Part shown: positions 46,114-55,671 of the stretch, in pieces
Layout: the number at the start of each line of letters is the position of its first letter
Numbering within the stretch: the first letter of the stretch is position 1
Assembly (NCBI GenBank): GCA_017427285.1
Contig: JAFRTE010000022.1
Coordinates: forward strand, 1 to 64,000
Direction of reading: 5' to 3'
Origin: Clostridia bacterium
GTDB taxonomy: Bacteria; Bacillota; Clostridia; Oscillospirales; UBA644
DNA length: 64,000 nt
Translations under genes and position numbers: made by a program
Notes under the pieces: model-generated
Told to the model about the DNA's origin: nothing
The model's input: only the letters and a program-made list of their open reading frames with translations
Databases searched by the model: none

Positions 46114-46596
46114 CTAAAGAATATATTCTTTGTATTCCCGCTGCGGCTTCATGCCGAGCGACTCGTAAAATTTCATTGCGGATGTATTGAAAGACCATAC
46201 GTTAAGCGTGATATTGTGGCAGCCCAGCTCTTTTGCAAACGATTTTACTGCTTCAAAAAGCGCGGTGCCCGTTTTTTTGCCGCGATGGTTTTTGTCAACG
46301 CAAAGATCGTCTATATAAAGTGTTTTTACGGGCTTTAAAACGGAGCTGTTTTCTATGAGCTGAAGCTGACAGAAGGCGTAACCTATTACCTCGCCGTTTG
46401 CTTCGGCGACGAAAACGGGCTTTTTGTCGTCCGAAAAAATTTCTTTAAGCTCTTTTTCGCCGTATTTCGTTACGTTGCTCTTAAAAATATCGGGTCTGCC
46501 TTCGGCATGAACCGCAAGGACCTGCGAAAGAAGATTTAAAACGGCGGGAATGTCTTTTTCTCTCGCCATTCTTATATGCAAAGTGTTATTTCCCAT
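46114..46596 (-). CDS. GNAT acetyltransferase
   Basis: A 160-residue acetyltransferase with the pyrophosphate loop KNHRGKKTGTALFEAVKSFA and C-terminal NITLNVWSFNTSAMKFYESL. IDDLCVDKNHRG is typical. The ATG at 46596 follows CGGAG and lies one base after the stop of the TIM-barrel gene, so the longer ORF start within that gene is rejected. Substrate unknown. Confidence 0.88.
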   Translation of the reverse strand: MGNNTLHIRMAREKDIPAVLNLLSQVLAVHAEGRPDIFKSNVTKYGEKELKEIFSDDKKPVFVAEANGEVIGYAFCQLQLIENSSVLKPVKTLYIDDLCVDKNHRGKKTGTALFEAVKSFAKELGCHNITLNVWSFNTSAMKFYESLGMKPQREYKEYIL

Positions 46597-46597
46597 A

Positions 46598-47413
46598 TTA
46601 TTCTCCGTTTTCAAACATGTTTTTGCGGATAAAATCAAGACTTGCGTTTAACGTTTCGCTGTCTACCCCGACGGGAAGATGCGCCGGCGCTTCAAGCGTG
46701 ACTGTGCCGTCGTAACCCGCGTTTTTAATGCCGTCAAAATACATTTTCCAGTCGATAACGCCTTTTTGCGGCTGCGGAATGGGGTTTACCTTCGCCCATT
46801 CCTTGTATCCGCCCGCATAATCGTTTATATGAAGATGTTTTACCCGCTGCATTATGGGACTTTTCAGCGTTTTTTCAAGCTCGCCGTGAAACTGCGCGGG
46901 GCGCGAATCGATAATAAAGCGCATATCAGGGTATATCGACGCGAGGTTTTCAAGATGGTAAAGCGGAGACGATACGCAGCAGAAAATATTTTCAAAAACC
47001 GGAAGGACGCCTTTTTGCAGACATATATCCTTTACTTCGCCGGCGCGTTTGTAAATAATATCGCTGTTTTTATCGCTGTCTGTCCTGCCCCAGAGATGAA
47101 TTACGGCTTTTTTCGTGCCGAGCGCATTCGCCGTATCAAGGTTTATTTCAAGCTTTTTAAGCGCATTGGCGTATTCATCCGAGCTTTCGCTCCCTATGCC
47201 GTCGCCTATGTCCTTATCGAAATGCATAACGGGGATATTTATTTTTGCGGCGAGATATTTTTCCGTTATTTCGTCGAGTTTCGGGTAAAAACCCGGGAAG
47301 ATCATAAACTCGAAGCCGTCGCACTTAAAATCGGACTTGTGTTCGGGCAAAAGATCGAAATTGCGGTCGTTTATTCTGCCGATAAACGTGCCTGTTGATA
47401 AAAGAAGCTCCAT
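46598..47413 (-). CDS. Sugar phosphate isomerase/epimerase-type TIM barrel
   Basis: A 271-residue protein of the xylose isomerase-like (AP endonuclease 2) superfamily. Metal and active-site region: AVIHLWGRTDS, PVFENIFC, FIIDSRPAQFHG, HLHINDYAGG, GTVTLEAP. It probably isomerises or epimerises a sugar or sugar phosphate. I start at the ATG 47413 with ACGGGG upstream rather than the TTG at 47440. It heads a cluster with two GNATs, the SGNH hydrolase and the UroD-like gene. Confidence 0.8.
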   Translation of the reverse strand: MELLLSTGTFIGRINDRNFDLLPEHKSDFKCDGFEFMIFPGFYPKLDEITEKYLAAKINIPVMHFDKDIGDGIGSESSDEYANALKKLEINLDTANALGTKKAVIHLWGRTDSDKNSDIIYKRAGEVKDICLQKGVLPVFENIFCCVSSPLYHLENLASIYPDMRFIIDSRPAQFHGELEKTLKSPIMQRVKHLHINDYAGGYKEWAKVNPIPQPQKGVIDWKMYFDGIKNAGYDGTVTLEAPAHLPVGVDSETLNASLDFIRKNMFENGE

Positions 47414-47466
47414 AAAGACCCCGTGATCAAGATTTTTCAAACGGTAAAGATATATCCGTGCATTTC

Positions 47467-47495
47467 ATCTTATCATAATTTACCGTATTTGTCAA
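47467..47495 (-). promoter_or_regulatory. Promoter of the TIM-barrel cluster
   Basis: Minus strand TTGACA (47490-47495), 17 bp, TAAGAT (47467-47472); it directly follows the symporter terminator. Confidence 0.75.
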
Positions 47496-47497
47496 GC

Positions 47498-47523
47498 AAA
47501 AAACGGCTGAAACAGTTCAGCCG
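47498..47523 (-). terminator. Terminator of the SSS symporter gene
   Basis: Stem CGGCTGAA/TTCAGCCG (47504-47523) followed on the minus strand by T6. Confidence 0.85.
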
Positions 47524-47546
47524 CATTTTTATTCGGTTTTATTTTC

Positions 47547-49076
47547 TCATCCTTCAAAAGCCGCGTTAAGCGTTTCTTCGGGCAGTTTTTTTGTAAACGC
47601 GCTCACAACGGGAACGGCTACAAACGATACCGCCATCGCTATAACACCGCACATTGCAACGTCAAACGTAACAGCGGGAACGGCGAGCGAAAGGATGTAG
47701 TATACCGCAAAAACGGCAACGCCCGAGAGAAGTCCGCACCATGCGCCGGCCTTCGTGGTTTTCTTTGAGTAAAGTCCCCAGATGTACGGGCCGATGAAGC
47801 TGCCCGATACAACGCCCCATGAGAAGGACATTATCGAAACGATAATCGAGAAATTGAAAAGCGCAAATATGAGGGACAGAACGATAAAGAGAAGACAAAG
47901 CACTCTCGTGATTATCATCTGTTTTCTCGAGTTGTCCTGCGCGCTGTTCTTTTTGAACGTTCCGAGAAGGTCTACGCTTATAGACGTTGAAGACGTTAAA
48001 ACGATCGACGAAAGCGTTGACATTGAAGACGAAAGCACGCAAAGAAGGATCACGCTTAACAGAATATTGCCGAACACCGACGAAGAAAACGCCGTATTCA
48101 GCATTGACGGTACAATGCTGTCGTATCCGCCCGCAAGATCGGGCGCGCCGGAGGCGTTCTGTTCAACGAAAAATCTGCCGAGAGAGCCGGCAAAATATGC
48201 GCCGCAGCCGATAATGAGACAGAATATCGTTGAAATAACGGAGCCCTTCTTTATCTCGTTTTCGTCCTTGATAGCGTAGTATTTATGGACCATCTGAGGA
48301 AGTCCCCAGGTTCCGAAGCTTGTTAAAAGGATATTCCAGAGCAAAAACTTTGCATTGTCTCCGCCGAAAACGCTTGTAAGAGTAGGGTTTATTTCGCCGA
48401 GCTTCGATATCGCGTTGCCTATGCCTCCGACGTTCGGATGATTTACAAGCGCAACGCACATTATTATAACGCCGGCTATCATTATTATGCCCTGAACAAG
48501 ATTGCTTATTGCGGAAGCGATATAGCCGCCCAAAACGAGGTATGCCGCTGCGAGCACGGCAACGATTATCATGCAGACGGTCGTAGGCGACATGCCGAGG
48601 ATATCGTTCGGGAAAATCGAGCCGAAAAGAGAGCCGAGTCCCTTATATACCGTTGCGGCGTAGGGAACGAGGAATATGAAGATTATTACCGCTGAGTAAA
48701 TCTTCATCCCGCGGCTTTCGTAACGTGCGCTGAAAAACTCCGGCATTGTGCGCGCGTTGAGTTTTCGCGTCATTTTTCTTGTCCTTTTTGCAAGGACTAT
48801 CCATGCGGCGAGCGCACCGATAAGCGCGTTGCCTATGCCTATCCACATTGCCGAAAAACCTACGTCCCAACCGTTTTTACCTGCGTAACCGATAAAAATA
48901 ACGGCGGAAAAGTAAGTTGTGCCGTATGAAAACGCCGTAAGCCATGCGCCGATTTTGCGTCCGCCCAATAAAAATCCGTCCAAGGTAGACGATTTCTTGG
49001 ACGTGAAGATACCGATCACTATCATAATTGCCGCAAAAACTACGAGTGCGACGATCGCGATGATCTGAGTGTTCAT
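47547..49076 (-). CDS. Sodium:solute symporter (SSS family)
   Basis: A 509-residue protein with about 13 membrane helices and SSS features: STLDGFLLGGRKIGAWLTAF at the N terminus, MPEFFSARY, and the helix with SVILLCVLSSSMSTLSSIVL that forms the sodium site. It imports an unknown solute; family members carry sugars, sialic acid, proline or pantothenate. Its neighbours are sugar isomerase and esterase genes, so a sugar or sialic acid is a fair guess. It is the only transporter for carbon sources in the window. Own promoter and terminator. Confidence 0.9.
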   Translation of the reverse strand: MNTQIIAIVALVVFAAIMIVIGIFTSKKSSTLDGFLLGGRKIGAWLTAFSYGTTYFSAVIFIGYAGKNGWDVGFSAMWIGIGNALIGALAAWIVLAKRTRKMTRKLNARTMPEFFSARYESRGMKIYSAVIIFIFLVPYAATVYKGLGSLFGSIFPNDILGMSPTTVCMIIVAVLAAAYLVLGGYIASAISNLVQGIIMIAGVIIMCVALVNHPNVGGIGNAISKLGEINPTLTSVFGGDNAKFLLWNILLTSFGTWGLPQMVHKYYAIKDENEIKKGSVISTIFCLIIGCGAYFAGSLGRFFVEQNASGAPDLAGGYDSIVPSMLNTAFSSSVFGNILLSVILLCVLSSSMSTLSSIVLTSSTSISVDLLGTFKKNSAQDNSRKQMIITRVLCLLFIVLSLIFALFNFSIIVSIMSFSWGVVSGSFIGPYIWGLYSKKTTKAGAWCGLLSGVAVFAVYYILSLAVPAVTFDVAMCGVIAMAVSFVAVPVVSAFTKKLPEETLNAAFEG

Positions 49077-49181
49077 TTAATTTTCCTGCCTTTCCTGCGT
49101 ATACTGCTTTAAAAAATAGATTTTTTATTCCGCCCGACGTTGATCTCCCAAAGACCCCGGTTCGGGACCCGAATTTGTATA

Positions 49182-49280
49182 ATTATATCATATCATTTGC
49201 AAAATGTAAACTGTTATTTCAAACATAATTTCATCTATTTGCAAAGCGAACGATGTGCAAAATTACTAAAAATATGCAAA
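49182..49280 (-). promoter_or_regulatory. Symporter promoter with TGCAAA repeats
   Basis: Minus strand TTTACA (49205-49210), 17 bp, TATAAT (49182-49187). TGCAAA recurs at 49198, 49240, 49256 and 49275; the first copy is in the spacer between the boxes. The 347-bp gap 49077-49423 otherwise holds a TTCGGG-A-CCCGAA palindrome (49161-49173) and AT-rich DNA; no gene. Confidence 0.6.
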
Positions 49281-49348
49281 TTGATTATTATTTTTCAATT
49301 TATATACCGTTTTTAATCGTTTATTTCGCACCGCATACGGTTTACGGC

Positions 49349-49385
49349 TTAAAAGAACGGGAGAATATGAAAACATATTCTCCCG
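49349..49385 (-). terminator. Terminator of the 454-residue lipoprotein gene
   Basis: Perfect 12-bp stem CGGGAGAATATG/CATATTCTCCCG (49358-49385) followed on the minus strand by TTCTTTT. Confidence 0.85.
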
Positions 49386-49423
49386 CGCAGTGATTATAAT
49401 ATTTTAATTTCGATCAGCTTGGA

Positions 49424-50788
49424 TTATTGTTTTTCAGGTGCAGATGCGAGAATAAGATCGGACGGGATCGTGATAGCTGCAAGGTATTTATCCCAGTAAA
49501 GAATGTTTTCTTCAATTCTCTTTGCGGTCTTGCCTGCGCCTACAGCTTCCTTAGCTTCTTCGCAAAGCTGTTCAACCGGTGTGGTAGCGTCGAGAGCTAT
49601 AGCTACATAAAGGTCTGTGTCAACTTCAATTCTGCCGCAGCCTACAGTCCAATACTGAGTGGAGGATGTGGGTTCGGAAGTTCCGTTTGAACGGCTGAGC
49701 ATATCTGCTTCGCTGTCGTAGAATGTGATGTACTGTTTTCTCTTGGGAGAAATAACGTAATTGAAGCCGTCGCCTTCAACTATCATAAGGTTCTGCTTGT
49801 CATCATATGTGAGTTTGCCGTATACTTTACCTGCGAGATAGAAGGAGCCGTCTTTCTTGAAGGTGATTCTTCTTGCTACTGTTCTGTAGCCTGCAAAGTA
49901 GTCCATAACCTCAGCAGCTGTGCCGTTGGGGTATTCGAGAGTGGAAACAATGCCGTAGGGATACCATGTTGTGGAAGCGTCCGCTGCCGCATACTGGAAT
50001 CCTCTTTCAATGGAGAGAACTTTGTAATCCTGGAATACGAGCGGTCCTGCGCCGATTACGGACAGGGTTACGTTAAGAGTCATAACGGAGATATCGTCTT
50101 CCGCGGTAACCTGCTGAGAAAGGATCTCGGTGAGGTTGAATGCGAAATGTCCGGTAGCGTCCGTATCGTTCTGAGCGAGGATGGAGTAAGTCGGCTTCTG
50201 AGAAGCGCCGGTAACTTTCCATTTAGCGCCTGCTGCGGAAATAACGTCTACAACGGCAACTATATCCGTCTGGAAGTCAACGGGGATCTTATCTCTCATG
50301 GTGATGTTCTGAGTAGACGATTCGTCGCCGCCGGGGATCGTTGCGCTTACTTTTGTGCCGTCAACGTCAAGGGTCATTTTCTTAACGGTATAACGGGTGT
50401 TAACGTCTTCTGCATCCTGATCGTAAACGGGAAGGAATACTTCGGTGCCGCCTACGCCGTTTGCGGATTTGCTTTCTACAACGAAGATAAGATCGTTGAG
50501 AGATTTGGTAACCGATTTAGCGTCGTCAAGAAGACCGAGGTTCAGAGGCAGTCTGTTGAAGTTGCCCGAGCTGCCGCCGGAATATTCGTCGGGGTTGATA
50601 ACGAGCTTGCAAACTCTGGTAGAGGTATCGGGAAGCCTAAGCCAACGCTGCTGGGTTGCCGAGCTGTCTTTGAGGTCATCACTCTTTATGCCGCCATTCT
50701 TGACACCGCCGCTGTCTCCGCCGGCGCATCCGACCATAATACCAAGGGTCAGCAAAAGGACCAACATAATCGAAATGAATTTTTTCAT
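49424..50788 (-). CDS. Lipoprotein of unknown function behind tandem promoters
   Basis: A 454-residue secreted protein anchored at Cys21 (IMVGC). After a Gly/Ser/Asp-rich linker it has mostly beta strands and no recognised domain. It includes a segment where a numeric-like profile repeats (KKDGSFYLAGKVYGKLTYDD, FNYVISPKRKQYITFYDSE). A short helical C terminus follows. Two near-identical promoters and a strong terminator suggest a single, strongly transcribed gene. It does not share the motifs of the five solute-binding lipoproteins. Function unknown. Confidence 0.8.
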   Translation of the reverse strand: MKKFISIMLVLLLTLGIMVGCAGGDSGGVKNGGIKSDDLKDSSATQQRWLRLPDTSTRVCKLVINPDEYSGGSSGNFNRLPLNLGLLDDAKSVTKSLNDLIFVVESKSANGVGGTEVFLPVYDQDAEDVNTRYTVKKMTLDVDGTKVSATIPGGDESSTQNITMRDKIPVDFQTDIVAVVDVISAAGAKWKVTGASQKPTYSILAQNDTDATGHFAFNLTEILSQQVTAEDDISVMTLNVTLSVIGAGPLVFQDYKVLSIERGFQYAAADASTTWYPYGIVSTLEYPNGTAAEVMDYFAGYRTVARRITFKKDGSFYLAGKVYGKLTYDDKQNLMIVEGDGFNYVISPKRKQYITFYDSEADMLSRSNGTSEPTSSTQYWTVGCGRIEVDTDLYVAIALDATTPVEQLCEEAKEAVGAGKTAKRIEENILYWDKYLAAITIPSDLILASAPEKQ

Positions 50789-50809
50789 ACTGATGATTCA
50801 TCCTTTCTA

Positions 50810-50838
50810 ATTTTAATATGCTAATTCTTCTTTGTCAA
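50810..50838 (-). promoter_or_regulatory. Proximal promoter of the 454-residue lipoprotein
   Basis: Minus strand TTGACA (50833-50838), 17 bp, TAAAAT (50810-50815). Transcript starts a few bases before the AGAAAGGATG ribosome region. Confidence 0.7.
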
Positions 50839-50879
50839 GAAAGATTACATATTCGTTGATAATCAGTGGTTATATAAAC

Positions 50880-50908
50880 ATTTTACTATATAGACAAAAA
50901 TTTGTCAA
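50880..50908 (-). promoter_or_regulatory. Distal promoter of the 454-residue lipoprotein
   Basis: Minus strand TTGACA (50903-50908), 17 bp, TAAAAT (50880-50885): the same boxes and spacing as the proximal copy, 70 bp upstream, with the same TCTTGACAAA context. Confidence 0.75.
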
Positions 50909-50996
50909 GAGTTTTTTATTAGTCAATATAACCAAAAATCTCGGACTTTACAGGAAGATTTTATACGCAGGTGTAAAAAATGCAAATAAAACCCGT

Positions 50997-51302
50997 TTAT
51001 TCAGCCACAGAGTCCTCCGAAAGAGCCCTTTCGAGCCATATATCGGCGATCACCATTGCCTGATACAGTCCCACTTTGTCGGAACGTTTTACTATCCGGT
51101 CAACGGCCTTGACTTCCGGGTCTGTCAGCTGCAGCTGAACGGAAACTTTGCGAGCAAGGTTGAAGCCGTTGAAATCTTCCGTTGAAAGTATCTGGAGCAT
51201 CACAACATACTTATCGCCGGGATTGCCGTAATATATCATATTGCCCATACGGACGAGCGGCTTGCCCTTGAACATAAGAAATTCCGCTTTCTTTTCAGCC
51301 AT
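50997..51302 (-). CDS. Small conserved protein of Clostridia, function unknown
   Basis: A 101-residue protein, soluble, starting MAEKKAEFLMFKGKPLVR and containing YYGNPGDKYVVMLQILS and VSVQLQLTDPEVKA. I recognise the pattern as a small conserved hypothetical protein of Clostridia, but no function is known to me. The ATG at 51302 lies 6 bases after AGGGGG; earlier in-frame starts lie in or before the promoter. Divergent from rhaA. Confidence 0.8.
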   Translation of the reverse strand: MAEKKAEFLMFKGKPLVRMGNMIYYGNPGDKYVVMLQILSTEDFNGFNLARKVSVQLQLTDPEVKAVDRIVKRSDKVGLYQAMVIADIWLERALSEDSVAE

Positions 51303-51333
51303 AAACATCCCCCTTTCCTTTTTCGACATACTC

Positions 51334-51362
51334 ATTATAGCATATAAACAAAATATTGTCAA
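51334..51362 (-). promoter_or_regulatory. Consensus promoter of the small conserved protein
   Basis: Minus strand TTGACA (51357-51362), 17 bp, TATAAT (51334-51339). Confidence 0.85.
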
Positions 51363-51382
51363 GGTTTATTGCAAATTTTCCC

Positions 51383-51411
51383 TTGACTTTTTATATATAT
51401 TTTGATAAAAT
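51383..51411 (+). promoter_or_regulatory. Promoter of rhaA
   Basis: TTGACT (51383-51388), 17 bp, TAAAAT (51406-51411). It leaves a leader of about 130 bases before the rhaA start, long enough for control elements, but I see no known one. Confidence 0.65.
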
Positions 51412-51550
51412 GTTATTGTGTTAAACGCCGTTTTTCAAAAAAAACGCGCGTCGCAGGGCCGAAATCCGCTTTACATATTAATAATGTATGTTCGGACCGT
51501 CCCTCGCGCTGTTCAAAAACAATATTAAATTCATAATATCGGAGGAAAAC

Positions 51551-52804
51551 ATGAGCAATTATCTTCTCGCCAAGGAAAAATACGCGTCTGTCGGCGTTGA
51601 CACCGACGCAGCGATAGAAAAACTCAAAAAAATCAAGATCTCGCTTCACTGCTGGCAGGGAGACGACGTTTCCGGCTTTGAGACCGCGGGCAGCGAACTT
51701 TCGGGCGGCGGAATACAGACGACAGGCAATTATCCCGGCAAGGCAAGGACGGCGGACGAACTTCGCGCGGACCTCGTCGAGGCGTTTTCGCTCATCCCGC
51801 AAAAGCAGAAGCTCAATCTTCACGCATGCTACCTTGAAAACGGCGGCAAATTCGTTGACAGAAACGAAATAGAGCCGAAGCATTTTGCGGCATGGGTAGA
51901 TTTTGCAAAGGAAAACGGCATAGGTCTCGATTTCAACCCCACTTATTTCAGCCACAAGTATTCAAACGACGGCTTTACCCTCGCATCGCCCGACAAAGGT
52001 ATACGCGAATTCTGGATCGAACACGGTATCCGTTGCAGAAAGATCGCGGAATATTTCGGCAAAGAGCTCGGACAGAGATGCAACACAAACTTCTGGATGA
52101 GCGACGGCTGCAAGGAATCGCCGATAGACAAGCTTTCTCCGAGAATAAGGATGGCTGAGGCGCTCGACAGAATATTTGCCGAGAAGATCGATCCGAAATA
52201 CAATAAAGACTCAGTTGAAAGCAAACTTTTCGGCATAGGCAGCGAAAGCTACGTCGTCGGTTCCCACGAGTTTTTCATGGGCTACGCCGCAAAACATCCC
52301 GAATTGATGGTAACTCTCGATTCAGGACATTTCCACCCGACGGAGATCATTTCCGCAAAAATCAGCGCGATGGCTCTATTTTCGGACGAACTTATGCTTC
52401 ACGTTTCGCGCCCCGTTCGCTGGGACAGCGACCACGTAGTTATTTTTGACGACGAGCTCCGGGCTATCGCTCAGGAGATAGTAAGAAACGACCTTATCGG
52501 CAGAGTAAATATTGCGCTTGACTATTTCGACGCAAGCATAAACAGGGTTGCCGCATGGGTCCTCGGCATGAGAAGCACTCAGAAAGCTCTTCTCAGCGCT
52601 CTCCTCGAGCCGACGGAAGCGTTGAAAAAGGCGGAGCTTGAAGGCGACTATACTTCTCGCCTCGTTCTCACCGAAGAATACAAATATTTCCCGCTCGGCT
52701 ACGTCTGGGAAGAATTCTGCGATCAGTCCGGCGTGCCCGCAGGCGAAGAGTGGCTTAAAGAAGTAAAACGCTACGAAAAAGACGTTCTTTCAAAGAGAAA
52801 CTGA
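51551..52804 (+). CDS. rhaA: L-rhamnose isomerase
   Basis: Converts L-rhamnose to L-rhamnulose, in the cytoplasm. The 418-residue protein matches RhaA across its length: [74 protein letters not shown] and [14 protein letters not shown]; the His/Glu/Asp metal ligands are in these blocks. CGGAGG lies 5 bases before the ATG; the longer ORF start has no support. The kinase rhaB and aldolase rhaD are absent from the window. Confidence 0.95.
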   Translation: MSNYLLAKEKYASVGVDTDAAIEKLKKIKISLHCWQGDDVSGFETAGSELSGGGIQTTGNYPGKARTADELRADLVEAFSLIPQKQKLNLHACYLENGGKFVDRNEIEPKHFAAWVDFAKENGIGLDFNPTYFSHKYSNDGFTLASPDKGIREFWIEHGIRCRKIAEYFGKELGQRCNTNFWMSDGCKESPIDKLSPRIRMAEALDRIFAEKIDPKYNKDSVESKLFGIGSESYVVGSHEFFMGYAAKHPELMVTLDSGHFHPTEIISAKISAMALFSDELMLHVSRPVRWDSDHVVIFDDELRAIAQEIVRNDLIGRVNIALDYFDASINRVAAWVLGMRSTQKALLSALLEPTEALKKAELEGDYTSRLVLTEEYKYFPLGYVWEEFCDQSGVPAGEEWLKEVKRYEKDVLSKRN

Positions 52805-52819
52805 AAATAAAGGATATTT

Positions 52820-54040
52820 ATGAAAAAAATACAGATGAAAACGCCTCTCGTTGAGATGGACGGCGACGAGATGACTCGAATTATCTGGCAAAAAACGAAG
52901 GACGAACTTCTCTGCCCGTATATCGACCTCAAGACCGAGTATTACGACCTCGGTCTTGAAAACAGAGACAAAACAGACGACCGCATAACCGTTGACGCCG
53001 CAAACGCAACAAAAAAATACGGCGTTGCCGTAAAATGCGCAACGATAACTCCTAATGCTCAGCGTGTGGAAGAATACAAATTAAAGAAAATGTGGAAAAG
53101 CCCGAACGGAACGATAAGAGCGATCCTTGACGGCACCGTTTTCCGCGCGCCAATACTCATAGACGGCATAAAACCGTATATCCCAACGTGGAAAAAGCCG
53201 ATCACGATCGCACGTCACGCATACGGAGACATCTATTCCGCAGTTGAATCGAAGGTTGAAGGCGGCTCGAAAGCAGAGCTTGTCATAACCGATAAAAACG
53301 GCGAAGAAAAACGTCTTACCGTAAAGGATTTTGATGGAAACGGCGTTGTCATGGGAATGCACAATACCGACGCGAGCATAGCGTCTTTCGCGCGCGCATG
53401 CTTCAACTACGCGCTATCGACGCGTCAGCCGATCTGGTTTGCGGCAAAAGACACGATCTCAAAAACGTACGATCACCGCTTCAAGGACATTTTTCAGGAA
53501 ATATACGACGGCGAATACCGCGAAAAATTCAAAGCAGCGGGTCTTGACGACTATTTTTACACGCTCATAGACGATGCGGTCGCAAGGGTAGTCCGTTCCG
53601 AAGGCGGTTTTATCTGGGCTTGCAAGAATTACGACGGCGACGTTATGTCCGATATGCTTGCTACGGCTTTCGGAGATCTTGCGATGATGACTTCCGTGCT
53701 CGTTTCGCCCGACGGCAATTATGAATACGAGGCGGCTCACGGCACAGTCCAGCGCCATTATTACGCTCATCTTCGCGGCGAAAAAACGTCCACAAACCCG
53801 ATAGCAACGATTTTTGCATGGACGGGCGGACTGAGAAAGCGCGGCGAACTCGACGGAATAAGCGAGCTTTGCGATTTTGCAAATAAGCTCGAAAACGCCT
53901 GCATAAAAACGGTTGAAAGCGGCATTATGACAAAATCTCTTGCGGCGCTCTCAACAATAGAAAACAAAAAAGCGGTAAATCTTGACGAGCTTCTCGAAGA
54001 AATCAGATCGAATCTCGAAAAATCACTTAATCAGAAATAA
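52820..54040 (+). CDS. icd: NADP-dependent isocitrate dehydrogenase
   Basis: Oxidises isocitrate to 2-oxoglutarate with NADP. At 406 residues with [60 protein letters not shown]-like [21 protein letters not shown] and [11 protein letters not shown] it is the type II form shared with eukaryotic cytosolic/mitochondrial enzymes and many anaerobes, not the E. coli type. It follows rhaA by 15 bases and precedes gpmI by 10, an unusual order. Supplies 2-oxoglutarate for gdhA. Confidence 0.95.
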   Translation: MKKIQMKTPLVEMDGDEMTRIIWQKTKDELLCPYIDLKTEYYDLGLENRDKTDDRITVDAANATKKYGVAVKCATITPNAQRVEEYKLKKMWKSPNGTIRAILDGTVFRAPILIDGIKPYIPTWKKPITIARHAYGDIYSAVESKVEGGSKAELVITDKNGEEKRLTVKDFDGNGVVMGMHNTDASIASFARACFNYALSTRQPIWFAAKDTISKTYDHRFKDIFQEIYDGEYREKFKAAGLDDYFYTLIDDAVARVVRSEGGFIWACKNYDGDVMSDMLATAFGDLAMMTSVLVSPDGNYEYEAAHGTVQRHYYAHLRGEKTSTNPIATIFAWTGGLRKRGELDGISELCDFANKLENACIKTVESGIMTKSLAALSTIENKKAVNLDELLEEIRSNLEKSLNQK

Positions 54041-54050
54041 GGATAACAAT

Positions 54051-55619
54051 ATGAAAAAAACAGTACTTGTTGTAATGGACGGCGTTGGCACCAACGCGAG
54101 CGACTACGGAAACGCCGTACTGAGCGCGTATACGCCCGTTCTTGACAGATTAAAAGCAACGTGTCCCTACGTTGATATCAAAGCTCACGGCACCGCCGTA
54201 GGTCTTCCCTCCGACGACGATATGGGCAACAGCGAAGTGGGACACAACGCCCTCGGCTGCGGTCAGATATACTCCCAGGGCGCAAAACTCGTTAACGAAA
54301 GCATAGAAAGCGGAAAGATCTTCGAATCGGAAACATGGAAAAACCTTGTTTCTTTCTGCAAAAACGGCGCGATGCATTTTCTCGGTCTTCTTTCGGACGG
54401 AAACGTGCATTCAAACATAAAACACCTTTTCGCGCTTATCCGAAGAGCAAAGGAAGACGGAGTAAAAACAGTAAGAGTCCATATACTTCTTGACGGACGC
54501 GACGTTCCCGCAACATCCGCTCCGATATATATCGATCAGCTCGAAAAAGTTCTCTCCGAGCTTTCCGATCCTTCTTTTGACGCCAGGATCGCTTCCGGCG
54601 GCGGCCGTATGCAGATAACGATGGACCGCTACGAGGCAAACTGGGCAATGGTTGAAAAGGGCTGGCATACCCACGTTCTCGGCGACGGCAGATATTTTGA
54701 GTCCGCAGCCGAAGCGCTCGAAACTCTCAGAGCCGAAACGGGCGCGATAGACCAGGATATCCCGCCTTTCGTCATCGCAAAAGACGGCAAACCCGTAGGA
54801 GCCGTAAACGACGGCGACAGCTTTGTGCTTTTCAACTTCCGCGGCGACAGAGCTATAGAGATAAGCAAAACCTTTGACGGCGGCGATTCGTTTGACAAAT
54901 TCGACAAAGTCCGCTCGCCCAAGGTAATGTACGCCGGCATGCTCGAATACGACGGCGACCTTAAAATACCCAAAAACTATCTCGTTTCTCCTCCGAGCAT
55001 CAAAAACACGCTCTCCGAGCTTCTCGTTAAAAACGGCAAAAAGCAGTTCGCCATATCCGAAACTCAGAAATACGGCCACGTTACTTATTTCTGGAACGGC
55101 AACCGCAGCGAGAAATTCGACGACAAGCTCGAAGTATTTGAAGAAATACCCTCCGATATCGTACCCTTCGAGCAGAGACCGTGGATGAAGGCGGCAGAGA
55201 TAACAGACAGACTCTGCGAAGTTATTTTAAGCGGAGAATACGACTTTATCCGCTGCAATTTCCCGAACGGCGACATGGTAGGACATACCGGAAACTACGC
55301 CGCGGCTCAGATCGCCGTTGCAACGGTAGATATCTGCCTTGCAAGGATTATCGAAGCGGTCGATAAAGCGGGATATACGCTTCTTGTTACCGCAGACCAC
55401 GGCAACGCGGACGAAATGTATGAGAAAAAGAAAGAGGGGCAGCCTCCGAAACCGAAGACGGCCCACACGTTGAACCCCGTTCCGTTTATCGTTTATGACA
55501 AAAACGAAAAATACGAGATCGCTCCCGGTACTTTCGGACTTGCAAACGTTGCCGCAACGGTAGTAAAGATAATGGGTATCGAAAAACCCTCAATGTGGCT
55601 TGACAGCATAATAAAATAA
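54051..55619 (+). CDS. gpmI: 2,3-bisphosphoglycerate-independent phosphoglycerate mutase
   Basis: Interconverts 3- and 2-phosphoglycerate in glycolysis, manganese-dependent. The 522-residue protein has LVVMDGVG, DDDMGNSEVGHNALGCGQ with catalytic Ser61, GLLSDGNVHSN, LDGRDVPATSA, NFRGDRAIEI and TADHGNADEM. The ATG at 54051 follows AAGGA, and the longer ORF would overlap icd. In one transcription unit with rhaA and icd. Confidence 0.95.
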   Translation: MKKTVLVVMDGVGTNASDYGNAVLSAYTPVLDRLKATCPYVDIKAHGTAVGLPSDDDMGNSEVGHNALGCGQIYSQGAKLVNESIESGKIFESETWKNLVSFCKNGAMHFLGLLSDGNVHSNIKHLFALIRRAKEDGVKTVRVHILLDGRDVPATSAPIYIDQLEKVLSELSDPSFDARIASGGGRMQITMDRYEANWAMVEKGWHTHVLGDGRYFESAAEALETLRAETGAIDQDIPPFVIAKDGKPVGAVNDGDSFVLFNFRGDRAIEISKTFDGGDSFDKFDKVRSPKVMYAGMLEYDGDLKIPKNYLVSPPSIKNTLSELLVKNGKKQFAISETQKYGHVTYFWNGNRSEKFDDKLEVFEEIPSDIVPFEQRPWMKAAEITDRLCEVILSGEYDFIRCNFPNGDMVGHTGNYAAAQIAVATVDICLARIIEAVDKAGYTLLVTADHGNADEMYEKKKEGQPPKPKTAHTLNPVPFIVYDKNEKYEIAPGTFGLANVAATVVKIMGIEKPSMWLDSIIK

Positions 55620-55625
55620 TCAAAA

Positions 55626-55657
55626 AGCCGCGTTCTTTCAAGGGCGCGGCTGATTTT
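55626..55657 (+). terminator. Hairpin between gpmI and the U32 gene
   Basis: Stem AGCCGCG (55626-55632) with CGCGGCT (55645-55651), then GATTTTT. It should reduce, but perhaps not stop, transcription into the next gene, which has no clear promoter. Confidence 0.65.
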
Positions 55658-55671
55658 TACGGAGATTTCAG

